Assembly (NCBI GenBank): GCA_035575925.1
Contig: DATLXK010000028.1
Location: 73,631-137,630 of the forward strand
Reading direction: 5' to 3'
Length of the DNA: 64,000 nt
Source: DASWTL01 sp035575925
GTDB taxonomy: Bacteria; Bacteroidota; Bacteroidia; Sphingobacteriales; Sphingobacteriaceae
Position numbers and translations under genes: made by a program. Of this stretch, positions 1 through 8,524 are shown piece after piece. Below the pieces are notes generated by a model, which saw nothing but the letters and a program-made list of their open reading frames with translations, did no database searches and was not told where the DNA came from. How positions within the stretch are numbered: position 1 is the stretch's first letter; each line of letters opens with the position of its first letter.

Positions 1-641
1 CTGGCCCATGGCTTGTTCTGGTAGAACTTGTTAAAGTTTCTAACCTTATTTCCCAATCCCTTTGGCGGTTTTACCCACCCGTAATGATAAATATAAGCTT
101 CAATTGGCTTTACCTTTATCTTTTCTCCGTTCTTTCTAAATCCCTGGGCATCTCTGTAAGAACTAACCGCTTTGTCATGTTTAAGCAAGCGGATCTCATT
201 GCGGTACCAGCGACGTGAAACCGCAGTATAATCATACGAACCATAGAAATGTAGATATTTAAATAATAATCCTTCAACAACCCTGTCGTTCATCGCTTGT
301 TCCATCTCTTTTTTAATAATTGGATGATACTTTTCATGAACACATTCGTCACCCTGAATGTAAAAAGCCCAGTCGGTGTCAGGTGAAATTTCGCGATACG
401 CTTTGTCAGTTTCGAGAGCGAATGTCCTTCCTCCTTCTTTTACATTCTCGTCCCAAACGGTTTCAATAATCCTGATCTTATCCGATTGAATGTTTTGTAT
501 TAATAATAAGGTCTCGTCCTCAGATTGTCCTACCGCTACAATGAATTCATCACAAAGAGGAAGTATAGATTCTATCGCCTGAACTATTGGATAATCATTT
601 GATATAGCGTTGCGGATAAACGTAAAACCGGATACTTTCAT
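1..641 (-). CDS. Glycosyltransferase family 2-like protein (3' end outside window)
   Basis: The reading frame is open from an ATG at 641 to the left edge, about 213 codons, so the C-terminus is missing. It begins MKVSGFTFIRNAI, followed by a stretch with IVAVGQSEDET and then DTDWAFYIQGDE, which resembles the nucleotide-sugar binding and DxD-like acidic region of GT-A enzymes that open with 'SGFTFIRN'. Such proteins transfer sugars during cell-surface glycan assembly; donor and acceptor cannot be read here. It is divergent from meaB with a 65-base gap. The family call is by motif resemblance. Confidence 0.75.
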   Translation of the reverse strand, partial: MKVSGFTFIRNAISNDYPIVQAIESILPLCDEFIVAVGQSEDETLLLIQNIQSDKIRIIETVWDENVKEGGRTFALETDKAYREISPDTDWAFYIQGDECVHEKYHPIIKKEMEQAMNDRVVEGLLFKYLHFYGSYDYTAVSRRWYRNEIRLLKHDKAVSSYRDAQGFRKNGEKIKVKPIEAYIYHYGWVKPPKGLGNKVRNFNKFYQNKPWA

Positions 642-706
642 TAACCTGATAGATTAAAGGCGTAAAGTTAAGAAAAGTATAACCACTATATTTGATGCAG
701 TAATTG

Positions 707-1618
707 ATGTGCATGCGTGAATTGAACTTAAAAGATTTAGTAAAAATCGATGATTATAAACTATTAGCGCGCATTCTTACGCGGGTTGAAAACGATTTGC
801 CAGGCTCGATCGAAGTATTAAAAAATCTAAATATCGATTATAACATTCCTGTAATTGGGATAACCGGCCCACCGGGTGCCGGCAAAAGCACTTTGATTAA
901 CTCACTGGTTAATCTGATCAGTAAAGAAAATAAGCGCGTAGGAATACTTGTTGTTGATCCTACATCACCTTTTACTTCCGGATCGTTATTAGGCGACCGG
1001 GTTCGTATGTCCGAACAGTTTACCAAATCTGATGTTTTTATCCGGTCTATTGCTACACGAGGAGCTTTAGGGGGGTTGTCTGCCAAAGCGATTGAAATGG
1101 TTGATGTTTTGAGATCAGCAGGATTTGATTATATAATTGTTGAAACTGTTGGTGTCGGGCAGTCAGAAATAGAGATCGCCGGTCTGGCGGATATTACCAC
1201 GGTAGTTTTAGTGCCAGAAGCCGGAGATGAAATTCAGCATATAAAATCGGGACTAATGGAGATTGCAGATATTTTTGTAATCAATAAAGCAGACCGGGAA
1301 GGGGCTGACACCTTCGCAAATACGCTTCAAAAGCTGCTTAAGCAAAATGGAGCCTCTACTCCTGTAATAAAAACCATTGCCAATAAGAATTATGGGATTG
1401 ATGAGCTATTGAGCCAATTTAAAAGTTTGCCCGTATCTAAATCTGATCTTTCATTAATACTAGCAGAAAAAGCTAAACAAATAATGCAAGCCCGATACAT
1501 TAAAGCTCTAAACAAAGAAAGGTTATTGAAAGATATTAAAGAAGGAATGCTTCAACCCGCTTTTAATCTGTATAGCTTTATTGATAAGTGGGTGTCACAA
1601 ATAGAAAACAATATTTAA
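707..1618 (+). CDS. meaB: Methylmalonyl-CoA mutase-associated GTPase MeaB
   Basis: G3E-type P-loop GTPase of the MeaB/ArgK family, which loads and protects the adenosylcobalamin-dependent methylmalonyl-CoA mutase. The Walker A motif GPPGAGKS lies at about residue 55, VVDPTSPFTSGSLLGDR follows as the family's switch region, the ETVGVGQSE motif comes next, and NKAD gives guanine specificity. About 300 residues is slightly short of the usual 310-330. TTG at 704, ATG at 707 and ATG at 713 are all in frame; I chose the first ATG. The mutase genes are not in this window. The protein is expected to be cytoplasmic. Confidence 0.93.
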   Translation: MCMRELNLKDLVKIDDYKLLARILTRVENDLPGSIEVLKNLNIDYNIPVIGITGPPGAGKSTLINSLVNLISKENKRVGILVVDPTSPFTSGSLLGDRVRMSEQFTKSDVFIRSIATRGALGGLSAKAIEMVDVLRSAGFDYIIVETVGVGQSEIEIAGLADITTVVLVPEAGDEIQHIKSGLMEIADIFVINKADREGADTFANTLQKLLKQNGASTPVIKTIANKNYGIDELLSQFKSLPVSKSDLSLILAEKAKQIMQARYIKALNKERLLKDIKEGMLQPAFNLYSFIDKWVSQIENNI

Positions 1619-1875
1619 TTAAATGTCTTAAATAGAAGACGTATTAGCTAAACGTTTACATTTATTTTGTCGCTAATGACCTTAAAACGTTATTAAATAT
1701 AATAATCTTATTTATTTGCAATTATTTAATTATCTTTAAACAATATTTATAAATCGTGTGAATAAAGTATTATTCTCATGAGTAATGTAATTAATCGTTG
1801 GTGTTTTTTTCAAGTTTTAAAAACTTTAAACGAAAAAAAATGTTTTGAGTAGAGATATGGAATAGTATTTGACTG

Positions 1876-1905
1876 TTGACGATATCAAACTTATAGTTAT
1901 TTTTG
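1876..1905 (+). promoter_or_regulatory. Bacteroidota-type promoter of the OmpA-like gene
   Basis: TTG at 1876-1878, a 19-base spacer and TATTTTTG at 1898-1905 match the Bacteroidota -33/-7 consensus (TTTG or TTG, then TAnnTTTG). It lies about 50 bases before the start codon of the outer-membrane protein gene. The rest of the 336-base gap 1619-1954 is AT-rich and shows no gene. Confidence 0.7.
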
Positions 1906-1954
1906 CAAATAATTACACAGTTACAAATGTTTAACCTTTAAAAAAAAACAAAGT

Positions 1955-3271
1955 ATGAATTATTCTACAATTAAGAAAGTTGTTGCATGTTCCCTGGTAT
2001 CAGCAATGGGCTTTACTGCCATGGCTCAGGACGGAACAACAACTAGTTCTTCTGCCAAAGTGTTTGGTGGTCGAGGACAGTACAGAACATGGTCGTTAGG
2101 ACTTAACGCAGGTGTATTAGCACCCGTAGTACTAATCGGTGGTTCTAATGATTTCTCTAACTGGAACCCTGAGTTAGGTTATGGACTTACGTTACGCAAG
2201 CAATTAGCTCATTCATTTGGTCTTGAGTTTGCTGGTATGAGAGGTAAATTATCAGGCACTAACGAAAGATTGAGTAACACTCCTTCAACTTTCGACACTC
2301 ATCTTGGTTATGCGCTTTCTGCAATGGGAGTAGCAAATGTTGCTACTATCGATTTTTTACGCAGAGAAAACAATGTAAACTTTTTAGTTAAAGCAGGTGC
2401 TGGTCTTGCGGCATATGCTCCGTCAGGAACTAACCCTAACTTTAATTGGGACGGTATGGCAATTGGTCCGGTAGGAAAAAGACGTGAAGCTACTACTAAC
2501 GTTCACGAACTTTATATCCCTGTAGGAGTTGGTGCTAAATTTAAGGTTTCAGATCGTATGAACTTTGATTTAGGATACAACATGAACTTCCTTGACGGAG
2601 ATAACCTTGATGGTACTTATGCTAAAGGAACTTCTAAAGATAAATTCTCATACGGTTATGCTGGTGTTGAATTCTCTTTAGGTTCAACTGCTAAACCGAA
2701 TCTTGATTGGGTTAACCCTGTTGCTTTAATGTATGATGAATTATTAGATCCTACATTACGTCAGGAAGTTGATGCATTGAAAAATCGTGTTTCTGCTCTT
2801 GAAGGACAAGATTTATTAAGGGATAGTGATGGTGACGGTGTTGCTGACAAATTAGACAAATGCCCAGGTACACCTGCAGGTACTGCGGTTGACGGAGCTG
2901 GATGTCCAATCGTTCACCCTGAAGGTACTGCAATGGCTGTTTCTACTGGTTCTTATCCAAACATCATGTTCGAATTTGACTCTTCAGTTCTTAGAACTTC
3001 AGCTTACCCTATCTTAGATAGAGTATCATCTGATATGAGAGGTAATTCAGGAATGTCAATTGATTTAGGCGGACATGCTTCATCTGAAGGTACAGATGAG
3101 TATAATATGAACTTGTCAAGAGACAGATCTAATTCTGTAAAAACATACCTTGTTAATTCAGGTATTGCTTCAAGCAGAGTTTCAACTCATGCTCATGGTG
3201 AAAAACAACCAATTGCATCTAATGCAACTGAATCAGGACGCGCACAAAATCGTCGTGTTGAAATCAGATAA
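1955..3271 (+). CDS. OmpA family outer-membrane protein with TSP type-3 repeats
   Basis: The protein has 438 residues. A signal peptide (MNYSTIKKVVACSLVSAMGF) ends near AMA-QDG. An N-terminal beta-barrel-like domain follows to about residue 255, then a linker with one Ca-binding thrombospondin type-3-like repeat (DSDGDGVADKLDKCPGTPAG, about 290-315), then a C-terminal OmpA domain (IMFEFDSSVLRTSAYPILD ... GRAQNRRVEIR) that binds peptidoglycan. It is likely an abundant structural porin anchoring the outer membrane to the cell wall. It has its own strong promoter and a strong terminator, so it is monocistronic. Confidence 0.93.
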   Translation: MNYSTIKKVVACSLVSAMGFTAMAQDGTTTSSSAKVFGGRGQYRTWSLGLNAGVLAPVVLIGGSNDFSNWNPELGYGLTLRKQLAHSFGLEFAGMRGKLSGTNERLSNTPSTFDTHLGYALSAMGVANVATIDFLRRENNVNFLVKAGAGLAAYAPSGTNPNFNWDGMAIGPVGKRREATTNVHELYIPVGVGAKFKVSDRMNFDLGYNMNFLDGDNLDGTYAKGTSKDKFSYGYAGVEFSLGSTAKPNLDWVNPVALMYDELLDPTLRQEVDALKNRVSALEGQDLLRDSDGDGVADKLDKCPGTPAGTAVDGAGCPIVHPEGTAMAVSTGSYPNIMFEFDSSVLRTSAYPILDRVSSDMRGNSGMSIDLGGHASSEGTDEYNMNLSRDRSNSVKTYLVNSGIASSRVSTHAHGEKQPIASNATESGRAQNRRVEIR

Positions 3272-3300
3272 TATATTGTAATTTAAGCATATATTAAAAA

Positions 3301-3329
3301 GAGCCCCGGTTTACCGGGGCTCTTTTTTT
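3301..3329 (+). terminator. Rho-independent terminator after the OmpA-like gene
   Basis: GAGCCCCGG at 3301-3309, loop TTTA, and CCGGGGCTC at 3314-3322 form a perfect 9-bp GC-rich stem followed by seven T residues. It sits 30 bases after the stop codon. Confidence 0.93.
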
Positions 3330-3346
3330 ATTTGTAATTTTGAAGT

Positions 3347-3490
3347 ATGTATTTCTTTAGAAAACCAGAACCGAACAGGCCTAAAAGCTTTAATTTAAAA
3401 GTAATGCATTTTATTAATGCTACTGCAATTATAATATTCATTGCAGGAATAATTTATAAATTAATTGAATGGTTTATCTTGGATAAATAA
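3347..3490 (+). CDS. Small single-pass membrane protein, 47 residues (DUF6728-like)
   Basis: The ORF begins MYFFRKPEPNRPKSFNLK and continues with a hydrophobic helix from about residue 23 to 45 (FINATAIIIFIAGIIYKLIE). The charged, Pro-rich N-terminus followed by one transmembrane segment fits the small Bacteroidota proteins I know as DUF6728, though that name is from memory. It lies 18 bases after the terminator and 31 bases before ridA in the same direction. Function is unknown; location is inferred to be the inner membrane. Confidence 0.6.
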   Translation: MYFFRKPEPNRPKSFNLKVMHFINATAIIIFIAGIIYKLIEWFILDK

Positions 3491-3521
3491 TTGAACTATC
3501 GATTCCACAACAACTAAAAAG

Positions 3522-3902
3522 ATGAAAACAATTATAAACACCGCAAATGCTCCTGCTCCAATAGGCCCTTATAGCCAGGCAGTTCAGGCTGGAAATTTCT
3601 TATTTATATCCGGACAAATAGCAATCGATCCGGTAACTAACTCTTTAGTGACAGATGATGTAAGTTTAGAAACAACGCAGGTCTTAAATAACATTCAGGC
3701 ATTATTAGGTAAAGCAGGATATGATTTTGGGGATGTGGTGAAAGCAACTATTTTTTTGAGTGATATGAGTTTATTTGTAGAAGTAAATGAGGTTTATGGC
3801 TCTTATTTTATCTCAAACTTTCCTGCCCGCGAAACTGTAGCAGTTGCAGGCCTGCCAAAAAATGTGAATGTGGAGATTTCTGTAATTGCGTATAAAATGT
3901 AA
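3522..3902 (+). CDS. ridA: RidA family enamine/imine deaminase
   Basis: A 126-residue YjgF/YER057c/UK114 protein. Members hydrolyse reactive 2-aminoacrylate and other enamines released by PLP enzymes, protecting them from damage. It begins MKTIINTANAPAPIGPYSQA, the family's opening, has FISGQIAIDP in the middle, and ends with FPARETVAVAGLPKNVNVEISVIA, including the conserved Arg (PAR) and Glu (NVEIS) of the active site. Length is normal. It is separate from the broken ridA paralogue at 28.7-30.9 kb. Confidence 0.95.
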   Translation: MKTIINTANAPAPIGPYSQAVQAGNFLFISGQIAIDPVTNSLVTDDVSLETTQVLNNIQALLGKAGYDFGDVVKATIFLSDMSLFVEVNEVYGSYFISNFPARETVAVAGLPKNVNVEISVIAYKM

Positions 3903-3905
3903 TCA

Positions 3906-4835
3906 TTGAGATCAGGTCGGATAAAGTATTTTATTGCTGCTATTACTTCTACGGTTATTTGGGGGTTTTTTTCTATACCGTTGCGAAATCTCCAGGCTTA
4001 TCCTTCAGACCAGATATTACATTACCGTATATTCACTTCACTGATAATAACATGGGTTTTCGCACTACTTTTTCGTCGAAAAACAATTAAAGAGGATATA
4101 AATTATTTACGAGAGCAATCGGCTAGAAAGCAAAAACAGTTGCTTATGCTTACCCTTGCAGCGGGTGTGTTAATCACTGGAAACTGGTTTTCTTTTATTT
4201 ACGCTGTAAATAATGTTAGCCTTAAGTCAGCGGCTTTTGCCTATATGGTTTGTCCGCTTATTACCGCACTGGGCGGTTTTCTGATTTTGAAAGAACACCT
4301 ATCTAAAGTAAAATTGCTGGCTATTTCTATCGCCGTTTTCAGTATTCTTATACTGACAAAAGGAGCATTTAATGACGTGTTGTGGTCTGTATTTATTGCA
4401 GCTTTATATGCTTTTTACTTAATCATTCAGCGCATAATCCAACACATCGATAAGTTTAATATGTTAGCTGTTCAACTGTTCATATCATTATTCCTCATGC
4501 TCCCTGTGTATATTACTAATTTTAGTAGTTTTCCTACCGAAAGTTATTTCTGGGTAAATATTGTAGTGATTTCGGTAGTTTTCACAATCATACCGCTATT
4601 CTTGAGCATGTATGCTTTAATAGGCCTGTCGTCATCAACATTAGGAATTATTATTTATATAAATCCCGTTATTGCTTTCGCTGTTGCTTTTTTTTATTTT
4701 AACGAGGAAGTCAATATTCTTCAGGTATTAGCATATTCCTTATTGATTATAGCTGTTATAATATTTAATTCCGGAATAATCAGTGCCTTTTTAAAAAGAG
4801 TAGTTCCAAATCATATAAGCAAAACAGCTAATTGA
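3906..4835 (+). CDS. EamA/RarD-like permease
   Basis: The 309-residue polytopic membrane protein shows about ten hydrophobic segments. The N-terminus (FIAAITSTVIWGFFSIPLRNL) and the LIITWVF and LLIGLSSSTLGIIIYINPV stretches fit the RarD branch of the EamA drug/metabolite transporter superfamily. Substrate is unknown. The start is a TTG three bases after the ridA stop, and its TGA overlaps the TTG start of recG (TTGA), so the two are probably translationally coupled. Confidence 0.8.
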   Translation: MRSGRIKYFIAAITSTVIWGFFSIPLRNLQAYPSDQILHYRIFTSLIITWVFALLFRRKTIKEDINYLREQSARKQKQLLMLTLAAGVLITGNWFSFIYAVNNVSLKSAAFAYMVCPLITALGGFLILKEHLSKVKLLAISIAVFSILILTKGAFNDVLWSVFIAALYAFYLIIQRIIQHIDKFNMLAVQLFISLFLMLPVYITNFSSFPTESYFWVNIVVISVVFTIIPLFLSMYALIGLSSSTLGIIIYINPVIAFAVAFFYFNEEVNILQVLAYSLLIIAVIIFNSGIISAFLKRVVPNHISKTAN

Positions 4836-6937
4836 TACACGGGCCATTAAATACTCTAATCGCGTATCTAAAAGGCGTTGGCCCTCAAAAAGCAGATGTC
4901 TTAAAAAAGGAATTGCAAATTTTAACTTACCATGACCTTGTTTTGTATTTTCCCTTCCGGTATATTGACCGCACCAGGTTTTACAAAATTAACGAACTCC
5001 ATAAAGATTTACCATCAGTTCAGATAATTGGTCGTGTAATTTCAAAAACAATATTAGGAGAAAAGCGCCAAAAAAGACTTACTGCTCAATTAAAAGATGA
5101 TACGGGAGTTCTTGAATTGATCTGGTTTCAGGGAATATCATGGATAGATAAAATACTTCATCCCGGACAGGTATTTATTATTTTTGGTAACCCTAATGAG
5201 TTTAATGGTAGAATATCCATTCCGCACCCCGAGATGGAATTGTATGATCCAAAAGCCCGGCAGCACGGAAATTTAATTTTACAGCCTGTTTATAGTTCAA
5301 CAGAGAAGCTAAAACAATTCTCTTTAGATTCCAAAGGTATTCAGCGATTGGTTTGGGGCCTGATAGATTTAACAATCAAAGAGTTTAACGAAAACTTGCC
5401 TGAATATATAATATTAAAGCATAAACTGGTTTCAAAACAGAAAGCTATAAAAAATATCCATTTCCCGGATGATGTGGCTTCTCTTGAGTCAGCAAAGTAT
5501 CGGTTAAAATTTGAGGAATTATTTTTTATACAGCTTAAGCTTTTAAGGAACAAGCTTTTACGTACTCAGCAATTCAAAGGCATTACATTTCATCTGGTTG
5601 GTGAAAAGTTTAATGAATTTTATGCGAACAAACTTCCTTTTGATTTAACCAATGCCCAAAAGCATGTAATAAAGGAGATCAGATCAGATACCCAACGCGG
5701 TGTACAAATGAACAGGTTACTGCAAGGAGATGTAGGCAGCGGTAAAACGGTTGTGGCACTAATGAGTATGCTGCTTGCTATAGATAACGGTTATCAAGCT
5801 TGTATAATGGCTCCTACAGAAATATTGGCACGTCAGCATTTTCAATCTATACTGCATTTAGTGGGAGATAAGTTCATTACTTTAGATCTGTTATCGGGAT
5901 CAACACCCAAGAAGAAAAGGAAAATAATTCATCAGCATTTAGAAGATGGATCTCTCCAAATCTTAATTGGTACGCATGCATTAATTGAAGATATAGTACA
6001 GTTTAAAAATTTGGGTTTGGTTGTTATTGACGAACAGCACCGTTTTGGGGTGGAGCAGCGTTCCAAACTTTGGAAAAAGAGTGCAATTCCTCCTCATATT
6101 CTGGTAATGACAGCAACTCCAATTCCCAGAACATTGGCAATGACCCTGTATGGAGATTTGGATATATCAGTAATTAATGAGTTGCCTGCCGGAAGAATAC
6201 CTATTAAAACATTGCATTTGTATGAAAGCCAGCGTTTAAGAATGTTTGGGTTTATGAGAGAGGAAATAGGCAAGGGAAGGCAGATCTATATTGTATATCC
6301 ACTTATAAAAGAAAGTGAAAAGCTAGATCTATTGTATCTGGAGGCAGGAATTGAAGCAATATCGCAAGAGTTTCCATTGCCTGAATTTCGTATTAGCATG
6401 GTTCATGGTAAACTTTCGCCGGCAGATAAAGAGTTTGAGATGCAGCGATTTGTTAAAGGTGAAACACATATTATGGTTGCAACTACTGTGATTGAGGTAG
6501 GAGTAAATGTACCGAATGCCAGTGTAATGATCATAGAAAATGCAGAGCGTTTTGGCCTGTCGCAGCTCCATCAGTTAAGAGGAAGAGTTGGGCGTGGGGC
6601 AGAGGAATCCTTTTGTTTATTAATGTCAGGTAATAAACTTACCCGGGAGGCTAAGATCAGGCTAAACACAATGGTTAGAACAACTGATGGGTTTGAAATA
6701 TCTGAGATTGATCTTCAGCTCCGCGGCCCGGGTAATATGGAGGGAACACAGCAAAGTGGTGTACTTGATCTTAAAATAGCCAATCTGGCACATGATCAGG
6801 AACTTTTAAAATGTGCCCGTGAAAGTGTAATCGAAATTTTTGAAAAAGATCCTAACCTGCAAGATGAAAAAAATAAACTATTGCATGATTATTTCAAGCA
6901 AAAAAATCCAGGTATTTCATGGGGAAAAATCTCATGA
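4832..6937 (+). CDS. recG: ATP-dependent DNA helicase RecG
   Basis: RecG remodels stalled replication forks and Holliday junctions. The 701-residue protein has an N-terminal wedge/OB-fold region (about 1-170, beginning with LKGVGPQKADVLKK), then the SF2 motor: Walker A GDVGSGKT at 299-306, motif II DEQH at 400-403, motif III TATPIPRTLA, and motif VI QLRGRVGRG in the second RecA lobe, followed by the RecG C-terminal region. Length is usual. It starts with TTG inside the stop codon of the upstream permease gene. Confidence 0.96.
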   Translation: MIHGPLNTLIAYLKGVGPQKADVLKKELQILTYHDLVLYFPFRYIDRTRFYKINELHKDLPSVQIIGRVISKTILGEKRQKRLTAQLKDDTGVLELIWFQGISWIDKILHPGQVFIIFGNPNEFNGRISIPHPEMELYDPKARQHGNLILQPVYSSTEKLKQFSLDSKGIQRLVWGLIDLTIKEFNENLPEYIILKHKLVSKQKAIKNIHFPDDVASLESAKYRLKFEELFFIQLKLLRNKLLRTQQFKGITFHLVGEKFNEFYANKLPFDLTNAQKHVIKEIRSDTQRGVQMNRLLQGDVGSGKTVVALMSMLLAIDNGYQACIMAPTEILARQHFQSILHLVGDKFITLDLLSGSTPKKKRKIIHQHLEDGSLQILIGTHALIEDIVQFKNLGLVVIDEQHRFGVEQRSKLWKKSAIPPHILVMTATPIPRTLAMTLYGDLDISVINELPAGRIPIKTLHLYESQRLRMFGFMREEIGKGRQIYIVYPLIKESEKLDLLYLEAGIEAISQEFPLPEFRISMVHGKLSPADKEFEMQRFVKGETHIMVATTVIEVGVNVPNASVMIIENAERFGLSQLHQLRGRVGRGAEESFCLLMSGNKLTREAKIRLNTMVRTTDGFEISEIDLQLRGPGNMEGTQQSGVLDLKIANLAHDQELLKCARESVIEIFEKDPNLQDEKNKLLHDYFKQKNPGISWGKIS

Positions 6938-6965
6938 TTTAGATAATGTGTTACGTTAATATGGT

Positions 6966-8249
6966 TTGAGTGTGGATAACGATATCTCTTCGCATGCTGT
7001 AAAACGCCTGGATCCTTACATAGCTTTAAGGTTCCCTGAGTTCCGCTCCTATTTGGGAATGCGTTTTTTCTTCACATTTGCTTATCAGATGCAGGCTGTT
7101 ATTGTGGGATATCATATATACTCCATTACAAAAGACCCGTTTTCTTTAGGGTTAATAGGCCTCTGCGAAGCTTTACCAGCTATTGGTATTTCTTTGTATG
7201 GGGGATATGTGGCTGACAAAACAGAAAAAAAGAAGCTTTTGCTTCGTATATTTTCTGGAATGTTCTTGTGCTCTCTAATTATGTTCCTGGTTACGCTGGG
7301 TAGTGCACGGGCTTATTTACCAGAGTCATATGTTATTCCGGCATTATACACAATGATATTTGGGATAGGCATTGCCAGAGGATTTTATAGTCCGGCAGCT
7401 TTTTCGCTCATGGCGAAAATTATTCCCAAGGAGCATTATCCTAATTCAAGTACCTGGAATAGCTCAAGCTGGCAAACCGCTTCCATTTTAGGGCCAGCTT
7501 CAGGGGGACTTATATATGGCTTTTTTGGCGTTTCTGTAACATTTGCAGTAATTTTAATATTTATACTTATTTCTATAGGCTTTATTTTTATTTTAAAATC
7601 TCATCCGCCTGCTTATATACCGAAAGAGAGTTTCTATGAAAGTTTGTCGCAAGGGATAGGTTTTGTTTTTAAAAATAAGATTATGCTGGGGGCGATTAGC
7701 CTTGACCTGGTGTCTGTTTTTTTTGGCGGTGCCGTGGCTTTATTGCCTGTATTTGCTAATGATATCTTGAATGTAGGATCTGAAGGCCTTGGAATAATGA
7801 GAGCGGCGGCATCTTTAGGTGCAGTTCTTACAATGTTGGCTATGACGCGTTTTTCGCCTATGAATAAACCGTGGCGCAACCTGCTGATAGCAATTTCTGG
7901 TTTTGGAATCTCAATAATATGTTTTGGATTGTCGACCAATTTTTATTTGACCTTGTTTTTCCTTTTCTGCGAAGGCGCTTTCGACAGTGTGAGTGTGATC
8001 ATCCGATCTACAATAATGCAGGTGCTCACACCCGACGAAATGCGTGGCCGGGTTTCATCTGTGAATTCTATGTTTATCGGATCTTCAAACGAAATAGGAG
8101 CTTTTGAATCAGGGTTAACCGCCCGTCTAATGGGAACAGTTCCTGCAGTTTTATTTGGGGGAACTACAACTCTGATGATCGTATTGATTACCTATCTGAA
8201 AACGAAAAGATTTATACCCTTAAGCCTTAAACAGATTAACCAGCATTAA
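6966..8249 (+). CDS. MFS exporter (EntS-like, MFS_3 type)
   Basis: The 427-residue protein has about twelve hydrophobic segments. It begins with a short hydrophilic stretch, then FPEFRSYLGMRFFFTFAYQMQAVIVGYHIY; the motif GGYVADKTEKKKLL between helices 2 and 3 is the MFS signature loop. It resembles the enterobactin/multidrug exporter branch. The substrate cannot be told. The start is a TTG 28 bases after recG, so co-transcription with recG is likely. Its end overlaps the convergent small gene by four bases. Confidence 0.85.
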   Translation: MSVDNDISSHAVKRLDPYIALRFPEFRSYLGMRFFFTFAYQMQAVIVGYHIYSITKDPFSLGLIGLCEALPAIGISLYGGYVADKTEKKKLLLRIFSGMFLCSLIMFLVTLGSARAYLPESYVIPALYTMIFGIGIARGFYSPAAFSLMAKIIPKEHYPNSSTWNSSSWQTASILGPASGGLIYGFFGVSVTFAVILIFILISIGFIFILKSHPPAYIPKESFYESLSQGIGFVFKNKIMLGAISLDLVSVFFGGAVALLPVFANDILNVGSEGLGIMRAAASLGAVLTMLAMTRFSPMNKPWRNLLIAISGFGISIICFGLSTNFYLTLFFLFCEGAFDSVSVIIRSTIMQVLTPDEMRGRVSSVNSMFIGSSNEIGAFESGLTARLMGTVPAVLFGGTTTLMIVLITYLKTKRFIPLSLKQINQH

Positions 8250-8455
8250 ATACGGTGATGTCTGCCCCAAAACAAATAGATGAGCGATCCGAATACAGGT
8301 GCCAGTAATATTACAATAAGCCAGAGTAATTTGGTGTTCATGGGTACGCTGCTCTTCAGAAGATCCATAATAGCTACAACCACCAAGATAAGCCAAATTA
8401 CTCCAAATATAAATCTGAATAAACCTCCGATAAATAAGATTAAAGTTAAATTCAT
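8246..8455 (-). CDS. Small membrane protein with PLDc_N-like domain
   Basis: Of the 69 residues nearly all are in two hydrophobic segments, with MNTKLLWLIVILLAPVFGS leading to LIYLFWGRHHRI. This is the pattern of the phospholipase D/cardiolipin synthase N-terminal domain (PLDc_N), which exists as a free-standing protein in many bacteria; no catalytic domain follows. Role unknown, inner membrane inferred. It converges on the MFS gene. Confidence 0.75.
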   Translation of the reverse strand: MNLTLILFIGGLFRFIFGVIWLILVVVAIMDLLKSSVPMNTKLLWLIVILLAPVFGSLIYLFWGRHHRI

Positions 8456-8524
8456 GAGCTAGCCACTTTTTGATTTACACCCATATCACATTTCAAATGT
8501 ATTTAATTAAAGATACTCAATAAA